Positions 27,542-35,664 of a stretch of 64,000 nucleotides of DNA are shown piece by piece; within the stretch, counting starts at the first letter, position 1; every line of letters starts with the position of its first letter. The stretch is from contig NC_014365.1 of the NCBI RefSeq assembly GCF_000143965.1, positions 1,019,501 through 1,083,500 of the forward strand. Direction: 5' to 3'. The notes under the pieces are model-generated. The model did no database searches, was not told the origin of the DNA, and saw only the letters and a program-made list of their open reading frames with translations. A program made the position numbers and the translations under genes. Source of the stretch: Desulfarculus baarsii DSM 2075 (GTDB lineage: Bacteria > Desulfobacterota > Desulfarculia > Desulfarculales > Desulfarculaceae).

Positions 27542-28474
27542 ATGGAGCTTTGTTTTCTGGGCACCGGCGGGGCCTGGGGCCTGCCCGAACACGCCTGCCC
27601 CTGCGCCACCTGCCGGCGCATGCGCGCCCTGGGCCAGCATCGCGGCCGGGCCGGCCTCTGGCTGTCGACGGCCGCCGGCGGCGTGTTGATCGACCCCGGC
27701 CCGGATCTGCGGGCCCAGCTGATGGCCAACGACCTGCCCCGGCCCGACGCCGTGCTGATCAGCCACGAACACGGCGATCACTTCCTGGGCCTGGACGATC
27801 TGCTGTGCTTCCGGCGGGCGGTGGCCAAGGACCAGTGGCGGCCCATCCCCACCTACGCCAGCGAGGCGACCTGGGCCGCGGTCGAACAGCGCTTCGGCTA
27901 CCTGCTGCCCAGCCTGTTGGAAAAACGCCTCTGCCGGCCCGGCCAGGCCCTGGAGGGCGCGCCCATGGGCCCGGAACTGGCCTGCACGCCGATCAAGGTC
28001 GATCACGGGCCCTTTCCCAAGGGCGCGCTGGGCTTTGTCTTCGATTTGCGCCAGGACGGGCGCTCGCTACGCCTGGGCTACACCGGCGACATGCTGCGGC
28101 CCCAGGACGACCCCGACGCCTTTGCCGGCCTGGACGTGTTGGTCTGCCAGTGCGCCTTTCTCAACGAGCCGGCGGTCAACCTGGCCAATCACCTCAGCCT
28201 GCAGGCGGCCCTGCCCATGTTGCGACGTTGGACGCCGGGGCGGGTCTATTTTGTGCATTTCACTTGCCAGGACGTCACCCCCGGCGACCAGGCCGGCAAC
28301 GCCGCCATCAAGCGGCGCGCGCCGGCCCAGCCTCTTTGCCGGCCCGACGGCCAGCCCCACGCCATCCCCCAGGACCAAGAATCATGGCAGGCCACCATCA
28401 GCCAGGTTTTGGCCGAGGCCGGTTTGAGCTGCCAGGGCTTCGCCGCCTTTGACGGGCTGCGCGTGAGGTTGTGA
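27542..28474 (+). CDS. Metallo-beta-lactamase-fold hydrolase (PhnP/RNase Z-like)
   Basis: A 310-residue MBL-fold enzyme. The zinc motif HEHGDH in LISHEHGDHFLGLDDL and later metal ligands (VDHGPFPKGALGFVFDL, YTGDM) are intact, and the N-terminal CPCATCRRM motif resembles the structural cysteine site of PhnP-like phosphodiesterases. No phn genes are present, so a cyclic phosphodiesterase or pyrroloquinoline-type relative is only a guess. The ATG at 27542 follows GGAG; the ORF could be read from 27509 but with no ribosome site. Confidence 0.8.
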   Translation: MELCFLGTGGAWGLPEHACPCATCRRMRALGQHRGRAGLWLSTAAGGVLIDPGPDLRAQLMANDLPRPDAVLISHEHGDHFLGLDDLLCFRRAVAKDQWRPIPTYASEATWAAVEQRFGYLLPSLLEKRLCRPGQALEGAPMGPELACTPIKVDHGPFPKGALGFVFDLRQDGRSLRLGYTGDMLRPQDDPDAFAGLDVLVCQCAFLNEPAVNLANHLSLQAALPMLRRWTPGRVYFVHFTCQDVTPGDQAGNAAIKRRAPAQPLCRPDGQPHAIPQDQESWQATISQVLAEAGLSCQGFAAFDGLRVRL

Positions 28475-28484
28475 CCGGCCGCGC

Positions 28485-29045
28485 TCACGGTGCGGAGAGG
28501 GCCTGGCTGTCGTGGGAGTCGCTGCTGGTGGTGTCGTGGCGGTCGCTGGGACTGATGGTGGCCGCGCTCGCCTGGCCGGGGGCGTGGATTGTCCCGGATT
28601 GATCGCCGCTGGCGTTGAAGCTGCCCGTGATGGTCGAACCGCCCGCCGCGCCCACCGCGCCCACCAGCCTGACGGCGCTTTCGCCGGCCACATAGACGCC
28701 GGCCACCGTGCCGGCCACGCCAAAGGCCGTTTTCAACACATCCCAGCCGGGATGGTGATATTGCTGAATTTGGCTGCCTCCGCCGCCGTAAACCTCCATC
28801 TCACGGATGTTTTTCAGCTCGATTGACTTGTCGGGGTCGCTGGCCGTCAGGCGCAGAATGGGCCTGAGCGCCGCTTGCTGGGCCTGGACAAAGGCCGCCT
28901 CGTCGGTGAGTTCCTGGATGGTTTCGGTCACGGAGCCATCGGGGTGGGTGGTTTTGCTGGTGATGGTGCTTTTGCCCGCGCAACCCAGGCTCAGCAGGGC
29001 GGCCAAGGCCAAGGCGGCCCCGGCCGCGCGCTTGCCGACGGTCAT
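28485..29045 (-). CDS. Predicted lipoprotein of the lysis-like cassette
   Basis: A 186-residue protein with a hydrophobic leader (KRAAGAALALAALLSLGC) ending at a probable lipidated cysteine; the lipobox SLGC is imperfect. The middle (IQELTDEAAFVQAQQAAL) is helical, a Gly-rich hydrophobic stretch lies at about 105-140, and the tail is low-complexity Ser/Asp/His. I recognise no family. Its ATG overlaps the stop of the holin-like gene by TGATG, so the two are translationally coupled; position suggests a spanin-like or pore-associated envelope role. Confidence 0.6.
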   Translation of the reverse strand: MTVGKRAAGAALALAALLSLGCAGKSTITSKTTHPDGSVTETIQELTDEAAFVQAQQAALRPILRLTASDPDKSIELKNIREMEVYGGGGSQIQQYHHPGWDVLKTAFGVAGTVAGVYVAGESAVRLVGAVGAAGGSTITGSFNASGDQSGTIHAPGQASAATISPSDRHDTTSSDSHDSQALSAP

Positions 29046-29182
29046 CACAGGCCCTCCAACATCAGCGCCCACAGCCGCGCCAACGGCTCGGGGCAGGCGT
29101 AGCCCAGCGCGCCGGCCCCGGCGGCCAGGCCGGCGACGATGGCGGCGACGATTTTTTTGTGCTGTTTGATCCAAGCAAGCAT
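29045..29182 (-). CDS. Holin-like 45-residue membrane peptide
   Basis: A 45-codon gene: start MLAWIKQHKKIVAAIVAG, one Ala/Gly-rich membrane segment (about 11-28), then PEPLARLWALMLEGL. It has a strong AAAGGAG five bases before ATG 29182, overlapping the stop of the endolysin gene, and its own stop overlaps the next start. A positively charged N terminus, one membrane helix and this position between an endolysin and a lipoprotein suggest a holin or pinholin, but sequence alone cannot prove it. Confidence 0.6.
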   Translation of the reverse strand: MLAWIKQHKKIVAAIVAGLAAGAGALGYACPEPLARLWALMLEGL

Positions 29183-29193
29183 TTCGGCTCCTT

Positions 29194-29736
29194 TCATGTT
29201 TTTTGGCTAAAGGCCCACAACGCCGCGCAGCGTCTGGTCCAGCCGGTGATGAAGACGGCCTGATCGGGCTTGGCGGCCACGCGTTGGGCGTGGGCGGCCA
29301 TGCGTCGCCAGATCAGTGCGCCGGCCAGGACATGGGGGTTGGCGTGGGCCTTGGCTGAGGCGATGCTGCGCGGGCCGATCACGCCGTCGATGGCCACGCC
29401 CAGGGCCTCTTGCAGCCAGCGCGTCGGCCGGTCGGGGCCCAGGAGCACGGCCGAATCCATAAGCGTCACCGCCAGCGGCGCGGGCAGTTCCTCACCACCG
29501 ACCACCCGCCAGTAATGCCGATGATAGATGGCCAGGGCCTGGGCCAGGCTGGGCGGGCCAAAGCGCCAGGCCTCGGGATGATGGGCGCGGGCGATGCCCC
29601 AACGCGTGGGGCCGCCGCTGTCGGCTTGGTGCTGGCTGATGGTCGCCCAGCCTTCCTGAGCCAAGGTGAAGCCCACGGCCCACAAGAATCCTTGCTTGTA
29701 GCGCTGGGCGAACGGTTGCAGGCGCGAGTCGATCAC
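29194..29736 (-). CDS. Phage-type endolysin, glycoside hydrolase 108 / PG-binding-3 family
   Basis: A 180-residue enzyme resembling small GH108 muramidases. The N-terminal catalytic block has the probable acid Glu in FTLAQEGWATISQHQADSGG followed by PTRWGIAR, and the C-terminal PG-binding-3-like part includes LQEALGVAIDGVIGP. No signal peptide is seen, so release would need the holin-like peptide. The start is GTG 29736 because GGAGGG stands five bases upstream; longer readings from 29886 have no such site. No other phage genes are nearby. Confidence 0.8.
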   Translation of the reverse strand: MIDSRLQPFAQRYKQGFLWAVGFTLAQEGWATISQHQADSGGPTRWGIARAHHPEAWRFGPPSLAQALAIYHRHYWRVVGGEELPAPLAVTLMDSAVLLGPDRPTRWLQEALGVAIDGVIGPRSIASAKAHANPHVLAGALIWRRMAAHAQRVAAKPDQAVFITGWTRRCAALWAFSQKT

Positions 29737-29906
29737 TTTGTCCCTCCGGCGGCCTTGCCGCTGGGGCCAAGGATCGGCCGCCGCGCCGGGGCCGGCCAGG
29801 GAGCGGGCGCGCCAAACGGCCGCCGCCGTGGATGGGCAGGCAATGGTTGCCTTGGGCCGGCCAAGGCGACTACAATCGGGCTTCAACCCTAAGCTGGTTT
29901 TGGCAA

Positions 29907-30314
29907 ATGAATTATTCGCTGATCATCGCGCTGTGCGTGGCGGCCCTGGCCGTGGCGGTGGTGTTGTCGGGCTTTTCGGCGCTGGCCTGGTTCAAGTCGC
30001 GGGGCGCGGCCCAGCGAGCGGTGGAGTTGTTGCGCCTGGCCGACGAAAAGCACAAGGCGTCCCTGGAGATCTACGCCCAGGCGTCGTTGCGGGCCAGGGT
30101 GGCCCACGAGCTTTTATCGATGGGCCCGGTGTACGGGGCGCTGCTGGCCGGCGTGGCCGCCGACCCCGATGCGGCCCAACAGATCGCCGAACTGCTCGGG
30201 CAGATGCAAAAAAGCCAGATCGGCCCCGAAGTGGAGCGCATGGGTCAGTTGGACGCCCAGTACCTGAGCGAGTTGCAAGCCATGCTCAAATCCCTGGGCC
30301 TGAAAGACGCCTAG
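29907..30314 (+). CDS. Single-pass membrane protein with coiled coil, unknown
   Basis: A 135-residue protein with an N-terminal membrane helix (LIIALCVAALAVAVVLSGFSAL) and a long helical cytoplasmic part (about 35-135), with heptad-like AAQRAVELLRLADEKHKASL. I do not recognise a family. It diverges from the endolysin cassette with 170 bp between the starts. The SD site is poor. An 8-bp hairpin (30337-30356) follows the stop. Confidence 0.55.
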   Translation: MNYSLIIALCVAALAVAVVLSGFSALAWFKSRGAAQRAVELLRLADEKHKASLEIYAQASLRARVAHELLSMGPVYGALLAGVAADPDAAQQIAELLGQMQKSQIGPEVERMGQLDAQYLSELQAMLKSLGLKDA

Positions 30315-30345
30315 CGCGGCCCGGCCGGCGGCGGACGCTATTTTT

Positions 30346-30374
30346 TTGAAAATAGCCTGTTGTTGCGATAATAT
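30346..30374 (+). promoter_or_regulatory. Candidate sigma-70 promoter of ahcY
   Basis: TTGAAA (30346-30351) and TAATAT (30369-30374) are 17 bp apart. The predicted leader is about 30 bases, with AGGAG before the ATG. No room or signature for an SAH riboswitch was found. Confidence 0.45.
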
Positions 30375-30411
30375 CTAACGATTGACAACAGCCCTCAACA
30401 GGAGACGAAAA

Positions 30412-31842
30412 ATGAACGCCGAGGCCGCGCGCAAGGGCGAAGCCCCGTTGGCATACAAGGTCAAGGACATCGCTTTGGCCGATTGGGGCCGCAAGGAAAT
30501 CGAGATCGCCGAACAAGAGATGCCCGGCCTCATGGCCACCCGCGAGAAATATGGCCCACAAAAACCGCTGGCCGGCGCGCGGATCAGCGGCAGCCTGCAC
30601 ATGACCATCCAGACGGCGGTGCTCATCGAGACACTGGTGGCTCTGGGCGCCGATGTGCGCTGGGCCTCGTGCAATATCTTCTCGACCCAGGATCACGCCG
30701 CCGCGGCCATCGCCGCCGCCGGCGTGCCGGTTTTCGCCTGGAAGGGCGAGACGCTCGAGGAATACTGGTGGTGCACCATGCAGGCCCTGACCTGGCCCGA
30801 CGGCCAGGGGCCCAACCTGGTCGTCGACGACGGCGGCGACGCCACGTTGTTGATCCACAAGGGTTACTACGCCGAGAAAAATCCGGCCCTGCTCGATGAG
30901 CCCACCGACGACAAAGAATTGAAGTGCGTCATCGACGTCCTGCGCCGGATGCAGGCCCAAAATCCCCGCCACTGGCACGGAGTGGTGGCCGATTGGAAGG
31001 GCGTCTCCGAGGAGACCACCACCGGCGTGCATCGGCTCTATCACATGGCCGAACAAAACCAACTGCTGGTGCCGGCCATCAACGTCAACGACTCGGTGAC
31101 CAAGAGCAAGTTCGACAATATCTACGGCTGCCGCGAATCGCTGGTCGACGGCATCAAGCGGGCCACCGACGTGATGGTCGCCGGCAAGCAGGCGTTGGTC
31201 TGCGGCTACGGCGACGTGGGCAAGGGCTCGGCTGAATCACTGGCCGCCCACAAGGCCCGCGTCTCGGTGACCGAGATCGACCCCATCTGCGCCCTGCAGG
31301 CCCTGATGGCCGGCTTCCGCGTGATCACCGTCGAGGACGCCTTGCCCTTCGCCGACATCTACGTCACCGCCACCGGCAACCGCGACATCATCACCGCCGA
31401 GCACATGGCCGGCATGAAAGACCAGGCTATCGTCTGCAATATCGGCCACTTCGACAACGAGATCCAGGTCGATCGCCTCAACGCCTGGCCCGGCGTCAAA
31501 AAGATCAATATCAAGCCCCAGGTCGACAAATACGTCTTTGCCGACGGCCATTGCATCTATCTGTTGGCCGAGGGCCGTCTGGTCAATCTGGGTTGCGCCA
31601 CCGGCCACCCCAGCTTCGTGATGAGCAACAGCTTCACCAACCAGACCCTGGCCCAGATCGACCTGTGGCAAAATCGGCGCGCGGTGGGCGTCTACACCCT
31701 CTCCAAGCAACTCGACGAGGAAGTGGCCCGTCTGCACCTGGGCAAGCTGGGGGCCAGGCTGACCAAGCTCAGCCCCGAACAAGCCGCCTACATCGGCGTG
31801 GGCGTCGACGGCCCCTTCAAAAGCGAGTTTTATCGCTACTAA
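30412..31842 (+). CDS. ahcY: Adenosylhomocysteinase
   Basis: A 476-residue enzyme that hydrolyses S-adenosylhomocysteine to adenosine and homocysteine, removing the inhibitor of methyltransferases. The NAD-binding motif [12 protein letters not shown], substrate residues in [20 protein letters not shown] and EEYWWCT, and the C-terminal YRY (KSEFYRY) are all present; full length for the bacterial long form. It converges on metK, the other half of the methyl cycle, with two terminators between. Confidence 0.97.
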   Translation: MNAEAARKGEAPLAYKVKDIALADWGRKEIEIAEQEMPGLMATREKYGPQKPLAGARISGSLHMTIQTAVLIETLVALGADVRWASCNIFSTQDHAAAAIAAAGVPVFAWKGETLEEYWWCTMQALTWPDGQGPNLVVDDGGDATLLIHKGYYAEKNPALLDEPTDDKELKCVIDVLRRMQAQNPRHWHGVVADWKGVSEETTTGVHRLYHMAEQNQLLVPAINVNDSVTKSKFDNIYGCRESLVDGIKRATDVMVAGKQALVCGYGDVGKGSAESLAAHKARVSVTEIDPICALQALMAGFRVITVEDALPFADIYVTATGNRDIITAEHMAGMKDQAIVCNIGHFDNEIQVDRLNAWPGVKKINIKPQVDKYVFADGHCIYLLAEGRLVNLGCATGHPSFVMSNSFTNQTLAQIDLWQNRRAVGVYTLSKQLDEEVARLHLGKLGARLTKLSPEQAAYIGVGVDGPFKSEFYRY

Positions 31843-31864
31843 CGCCCGGCTTGGCCTGGCGCGC

Positions 31865-31891
31865 GGCGGCCCCCGTTGGGGCCGCCTTTTT
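31865..31891 (+). terminator. Rho-independent terminator of ahcY
   Basis: GGCGGCCCC and its exact complement GGGGCCGCC flank CGTT and are followed by TTTTT. Confidence 0.85.
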
Positions 31892-31915
31892 GTTTGGCCG
31901 CCATCAAAAGAGGCC

Positions 31916-31944
31916 GCCGCACGGACGGGATGCTCCCGTGCGGC
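31916..31944. repeat. Hairpin related to the 59.4 kb structured element
   Basis: GCCGCACGG (31916-31924) and CCGTGCGGC (31936-31944) enclose an 11-base loop containing GGGAUG in RNA form. It lies between the ahcY and metK terminators. The same hairpin with a compensating C-G to T-A change in the third pair occurs at 59493-59522, so this looks like a dispersed element rather than chance. Confidence 0.6.
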
Positions 31945-31951
31945 AATCCAC

Positions 31952-31986
31952 AAAAAAGCCCCGCCCCCTCGGCGAGAGGGCGGGGC
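31952..31986 (-). terminator. Rho-independent terminator of metK
   Basis: Read leftward, GCCCCGCCC-CTC and its near-perfect complement form a GC-rich stem followed by TTTTTT. It lies 27 bp after the metK stop. Confidence 0.8.
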
Positions 31987-32012
31987 GTCTTGCTCTACGA
32001 CGCGGGCGGCGC

Positions 32013-33176
32013 TTAGACCGCGGCCTTGAGGGCCTCGACCATGTCGCGGCGCTCCCAGGTGAAGCCGCCGTCTTCCTCGCGGCCAAAGTGGCCGTAGGCG
32101 GCGGTGCGGCGATACATGGGCTGCTTGAGCTGGAGTTTTTGGATCATCATGGCCGGGCGGAAGTCGAAGACCTTGCGCACGGCGGCGACGATGCGGTCGT
32201 TATCCACGGTCTCGGTGCCGTAGGTGTGCACCAGGATCGACACCGGTTGGGGCACGCCAATGGCGTAGGCGATCTGCACCTCGCACTTGCGGGCCAGGCC
32301 GGCGGCGACGATGTTCTTGGCCACGTAGCGCGAGAAATAGCTGCCCGAGCGGTCGACCTTGGAGGGATCCTTGCCCGAGAAGCAGCCGCCGCCGTGGCTG
32401 CCCTGGCCGCCGTAGGTGTCGACGATGATCTTGCGCCCGGTCAGGCCGCAGTCGCCGTGGGGGCCGCCGACCACGAAGCGGCCGGTGGTGTTGATGAACA
32501 TCTTGGTGTCGCCGTCGATCATCTCGGCGGGCAGGATCTTGCGCACCACTTCCTCGATGATGGCCTCGCGCAGGCGTTCCTGCTTGACGTCGGGGCTGTG
32601 CTGGGCGGCCACGACCACGGCCTCGACCCGCTTGGGCCTGTCGTCTTCGTACTCGATAGTGACCTGGGTCTTGCCGTCGGGCCGCAGAAAGCCAAGAGAG
32701 CCGTTTTTGCGCACGGCGGCCAGGCGGCGGGCCAGCTTGTGGGCGTAGTAGATGGGCATGGGCATCAGTTCGGGGGTCTCGTCGCAGGCGTAGCCGAACA
32801 TGAGGCCCTGGTCGCCGGCGCCCTGTTCACCAAACATGGCCGTGTCGGCGTCGACGCCCATGGCGATATCGGGCGACTGCTTGTCCAGGCTGGTCATCAC
32901 CGCGCAGGTTTCCCAGTCGAAGCCCATGGACGAGTTGGAATAGCCGATTTCGCGGATGGTTCCGCGGACGATCTGCGGTATGTCGACGTAGGTCTTGGTG
33001 GTCACCTCGCCGGCGACGATGGCCATGCCGGTGGTGACCAGCGTTTCGCAGGCCACGCGGCTTTCGGGGTCGTCGGTGAGCATGGCGTCGAGGATGGCGT
33101 CGCTGATCTGGTCGGCCACTTTGTCGGGATGACCTTCGGTCACCGACTCGCTGGTAAACATGTAATTGGAACCCAT
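32013..33176 (-). CDS. metK: S-adenosylmethionine synthase
   Basis: A 387-residue enzyme that makes S-adenosylmethionine from methionine and ATP. Signatures are [20 protein letters not shown], the [12 protein letters not shown] hexapeptide region and the [17 protein letters not shown]-loop-like motif. ATG 33176 lies eight bases after AAGGAGAG. The candidate promoter (33215-33243) leaves only about 30 leader bases, so no SAM riboswitch is present. Confidence 0.97.
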   Translation of the reverse strand: MGSNYMFTSESVTEGHPDKVADQISDAILDAMLTDDPESRVACETLVTTGMAIVAGEVTTKTYVDIPQIVRGTIREIGYSNSSMGFDWETCAVMTSLDKQSPDIAMGVDADTAMFGEQGAGDQGLMFGYACDETPELMPMPIYYAHKLARRLAAVRKNGSLGFLRPDGKTQVTIEYEDDRPKRVEAVVVAAQHSPDVKQERLREAIIEEVVRKILPAEMIDGDTKMFINTTGRFVVGGPHGDCGLTGRKIIVDTYGGQGSHGGGCFSGKDPSKVDRSGSYFSRYVAKNIVAAGLARKCEVQIAYAIGVPQPVSILVHTYGTETVDNDRIVAAVRKVFDFRPAMMIQKLQLKQPMYRRTAAYGHFGREEDGGFTWERRDMVEALKAAV

Positions 33177-33214
33177 GATTCGGCTCTCCTTGATATGTCC
33201 GTTCAAGAAGAAAG

Positions 33215-33243
33215 ATTGAAGCACCATCGGGCGCTTTTGTCAA
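33215..33243 (-). promoter_or_regulatory. Sigma-70 promoter of metK
   Basis: Leftward, TTGACA (33243-33238) and TTCAAT (33220-33215) are 17 bp apart. Confidence 0.5.
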
Positions 33244-33336
33244 GGCCATGGCGCAACTATGCCTACGCGCGGCCAAGGGGCGGGCAACCGCGGGCGTGCG
33301 TGAAAATGCTTTGGCTGGCGACGCGCGGGCAGGAAA

Positions 33337-33726
33337 CTATTTTATGCGCCGCAGGGCCAACTTGGCGTCGGAGTAGACGCGCTTGATCTCGTTGCCTTCG
33401 CCGACCAAAACGACCTTGGGCTCGTAGTTGACCAGCTCGGCTTCATTCAGCCAGGCGGTGGTCACCAGGATGACCAGATCGCCGATCTGGGCCATGCGGG
33501 CGGCGGCCCCGTTCAAACAGATGACCCTGCTGCCCGGTTCGCCGGGGATGACATAGGTCTCGAAGCGGCTGCCGGTGTTGACGTTGTAGACCTGGACCAT
33601 CTCGTGGGGGATGATCTCGGCGGCGTCCAATAACTCCTGGTCCACGGTGATGCTGCCCTCGTAGTTGAGGTCGGCTTGAGTGACCGTGGCGCGGTGAATT
33701 TTGGACTTCATCATCCAACGATGCAT
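33337..33726 (-). CDS. panD: Aspartate 1-decarboxylase precursor
   Basis: A 129-residue pyruvoyl enzyme that makes beta-alanine for pantothenate. The self-cleavage site Gly24-Ser25 in NYEGSIT gives the pyruvoyl group from Ser25, at the same position as in E. coli, which fixes the start at ATG 33726 (GAGG upstream). The active-site Lys9 and the GAAARMAQIGDLVI segment are conserved. It follows panC by eight bases. Confidence 0.96.
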   Translation of the reverse strand: MHRWMMKSKIHRATVTQADLNYEGSITVDQELLDAAEIIPHEMVQVYNVNTGSRFETYVIPGEPGSRVICLNGAAARMAQIGDLVILVTTAWLNEAELVNYEPKVVLVGEGNEIKRVYSDAKLALRRIK

Positions 33727-33734
33727 GTCGTGCC

Positions 33735-34589
33735 TCAGTTGAGTGGTGCGTTGTCGATCAGACGGGTGCTCCCCAGCCATACGGCCATGGCCATCCTGGC
33801 CGGCCGGTCGAGCCGCTCCAGGCTCTCCAGGTTGGTGGAGTCCACTATTTCGATGTATTCCAGGCGCGTGGGGTTGATGGCCTCGATCTCTTGCCGGGCC
33901 GCGTCGATGAGAACCCGCGCCTCGGTCTGGCCGGCGTCGGCCAGGGTCCGGGCCTTTTGCAGGCCGCGCCACAGGGCCAGGGCCCGCTGGCGCTCCTCGG
34001 GCGAAAGATGGACATTGCGCGAACTCATGGCCAGGCCGTCGGCCTCGCGCACGGTGGGCCGGCCGACGACCGCCACGTCCAGGCCGAGGTCGAGGGCCAT
34101 GCGCTTGATCAGCGTAAGCTGCTGATAGTCTTTTTCGCCAAAGGCCGCCACGTGGGGCAGCACCGCGTTGAAGAGCTTGAGCACCACGGTGGTCACGCCG
34201 TCAAAATGGCCCGTGCGCACCTTGCCGCAGAGCAGGCCGCTCATGCCGGACACGCTCACCTTGGTGCAGTAGCCCTCCGGGTACATGGCCGGGGCGGTGG
34301 GGCAGAAAATGACGTCCGTCCCGCGCTGGGCGCAAAGGGCGCGGTCGGCCTCGAAGGTGCGAGGGTAGGTGTCGAGATCCTCGGCGCGGTCGAACTGCAG
34401 GGGGTTGACGAAGATGCTTGCCACCACCACGTCGCACTCTTGGCGGACGTAGTCGATCAGCGAAAGATGACCGGCGTGCAGCGCGCCCATGGTCGGCACG
34501 AAGCCGATGCGTTTGCCAGCCGCGCGCAAGGCGTGGCCGTGGGCCCGCATTTCGGTGGGAGTTCGAATGATTGTCGGCTCTGAAGGCAT
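33735..34589 (-). CDS. panC: Pantothenate synthetase
   Basis: A 284-residue ATP-dependent ligase joining pantoate and beta-alanine. Motifs are PTMGALHAGHLSLI with the HIGH-type site, FVNPLQFDRAEDLDTYPR, GEKDYQQL and the KMSKS-like MSSRN. It shares a unit with panD; panB is not in the window. The start ATG 34589 has GGAG upstream. Confidence 0.97.
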   Translation of the reverse strand: MPSEPTIIRTPTEMRAHGHALRAAGKRIGFVPTMGALHAGHLSLIDYVRQECDVVVASIFVNPLQFDRAEDLDTYPRTFEADRALCAQRGTDVIFCPTAPAMYPEGYCTKVSVSGMSGLLCGKVRTGHFDGVTTVVLKLFNAVLPHVAAFGEKDYQQLTLIKRMALDLGLDVAVVGRPTVREADGLAMSSRNVHLSPEERQRALALWRGLQKARTLADAGQTEARVLIDAARQEIEAINPTRLEYIEIVDSTNLESLERLDRPARMAMAVWLGSTRLIDNAPLN

Positions 34590-34732
34590 GTCCACTCCGT
34601 CCCGGTCAACCACCAGCGGTTGATCCAAGCGGTAAAAGTGGTGATTCGCGCGGGAGAATTTCGCCTTGACCCTCTGGCTTGCCCGTGGCGCGTGGCCATC
34701 GAGCGACCCGGTCGGACGCCCCGCTGGCGGGA

Positions 34733-34761
34733 AAGATAACGCAGCGCGTGAACGTTGTCCA
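34733..34761 (-). promoter_or_regulatory. Candidate sigma-70 promoter of panC-panD
   Basis: Leftward, TGGACA (34761-34756) and TATCTT (34738-34733) are 17 bp apart. The leader would be about 135 bases; I saw no recognised riboswitch in it. Confidence 0.45.
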
Positions 34762-34803
34762 GGCCAATTTCACTCGATCGTCGGCGCAAAGTCGGGCAAA
34801 TGT

Positions 34804-35658
34804 CTAGTTGGGCGGGCCTGGCGGGGTCAGGGCCAGGGCGATGGCCCCCAGTTCGGCGATGGAGAGCGTCTCGGCGCGGCGGCTCGGCGCTACGGCGGCC
34901 CGACCCAGGGCGTCCTCCACGCGGCCGCGCTCCAGGCCCAGGCCGCCGGCCAACGCGTTGGCCACGGTCTTGCGGCGCTGGCCAAAGGCCGCCTTGACCA
35001 CCTGGCCGAACCATGCCTGGCTCAGGCCCAGGGCCGCCGGCAACGGCTGCTCCAACGGCGTCAGATGAACGATCTGGCTGGACACGTTGGGCTCGGGAAA
35101 AAACTGCCCCCGGCTCAGGGTCACGCCAGCGCGGACCTGGCACAGGCTCTGGACCATCACGCCCAGCCGGCCCCAGTCCTTGCCGCCGGGCTTGGCCGCC
35201 AGGCGCGTGGCCACTTCCTTTTGCACCATCAACGTGGCCGCGCGCCAGCAGGGCGCGGCCGCCAGCAGGGCAAACAGCAGCGGCGAGGTGATGTTGTAGG
35301 GCAGGTTGCCGATGACCACCAGCGGCCGGCCGGCTTGCTCGCGGGTCGCGGGCCAGTCCAGGTCCAGGGCGTCCATCAGCCGGGCCTCGACATTTTGCAG
35401 GCCTTCCTCGGCCAGCACGTCCATAAGCGCCCGGTGCACGCCCCGGTCGATCTCCACGGCCAGCACCCGGCTGGCCAGGCGTCCGGCGGCCACGGTCAGC
35501 GCGCCCAGGCCGGGGCCGATCTCCACCACGAAATCCTCGGGGCCGATGGCGGCGCTGGCCACGATGGCCTGGGCCGTGGCCGGTTGGGTCAGGAAGTTCT
35601 GGCCCCGGGCCTTGGAGGCGTGCAGGCCCAGGCGCTCCAGCAACAGGCGCGGATGCAT
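34804..35658 (-). CDS. rsmA: 16S rRNA dimethyladenosine transferase (RsmA/KsgA)
   Basis: A 284-residue SAM-dependent enzyme that dimethylates two adjacent adenines of the 16S rRNA 3' hairpin, a late step of small-subunit assembly. Motifs are ARGQNFLTQPATAQAIV, the SAM site VVEIGPGLGALT and the catalytic NLPYNITSPLL. It follows tsaD by six bases. Confidence 0.95.
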   Translation of the reverse strand: MHPRLLLERLGLHASKARGQNFLTQPATAQAIVASAAIGPEDFVVEIGPGLGALTVAAGRLASRVLAVEIDRGVHRALMDVLAEEGLQNVEARLMDALDLDWPATREQAGRPLVVIGNLPYNITSPLLFALLAAAPCWRAATLMVQKEVATRLAAKPGGKDWGRLGVMVQSLCQVRAGVTLSRGQFFPEPNVSSQIVHLTPLEQPLPAALGLSQAWFGQVVKAAFGQRRKTVANALAGGLGLERGRVEDALGRAAVAPSRRAETLSIAELGAIALALTPPGPPN

Positions 35659-35664
35659 GGGCGT

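Noticed and set aside
28485-29906. Prophage
   Set aside because: Only three lysis-like genes are present; no replication, capsid, tail or integrase genes and no att-like repeats.
30315-30411. SAH riboswitch before ahcY
   Set aside because: The gap is only 97 bp, holds a promoter and lacks the conserved SAH-aptamer sequences.
33177-33336. SAM riboswitch before metK
   Set aside because: The predicted transcript leader is about 30 bases and no aptamer core is visible.
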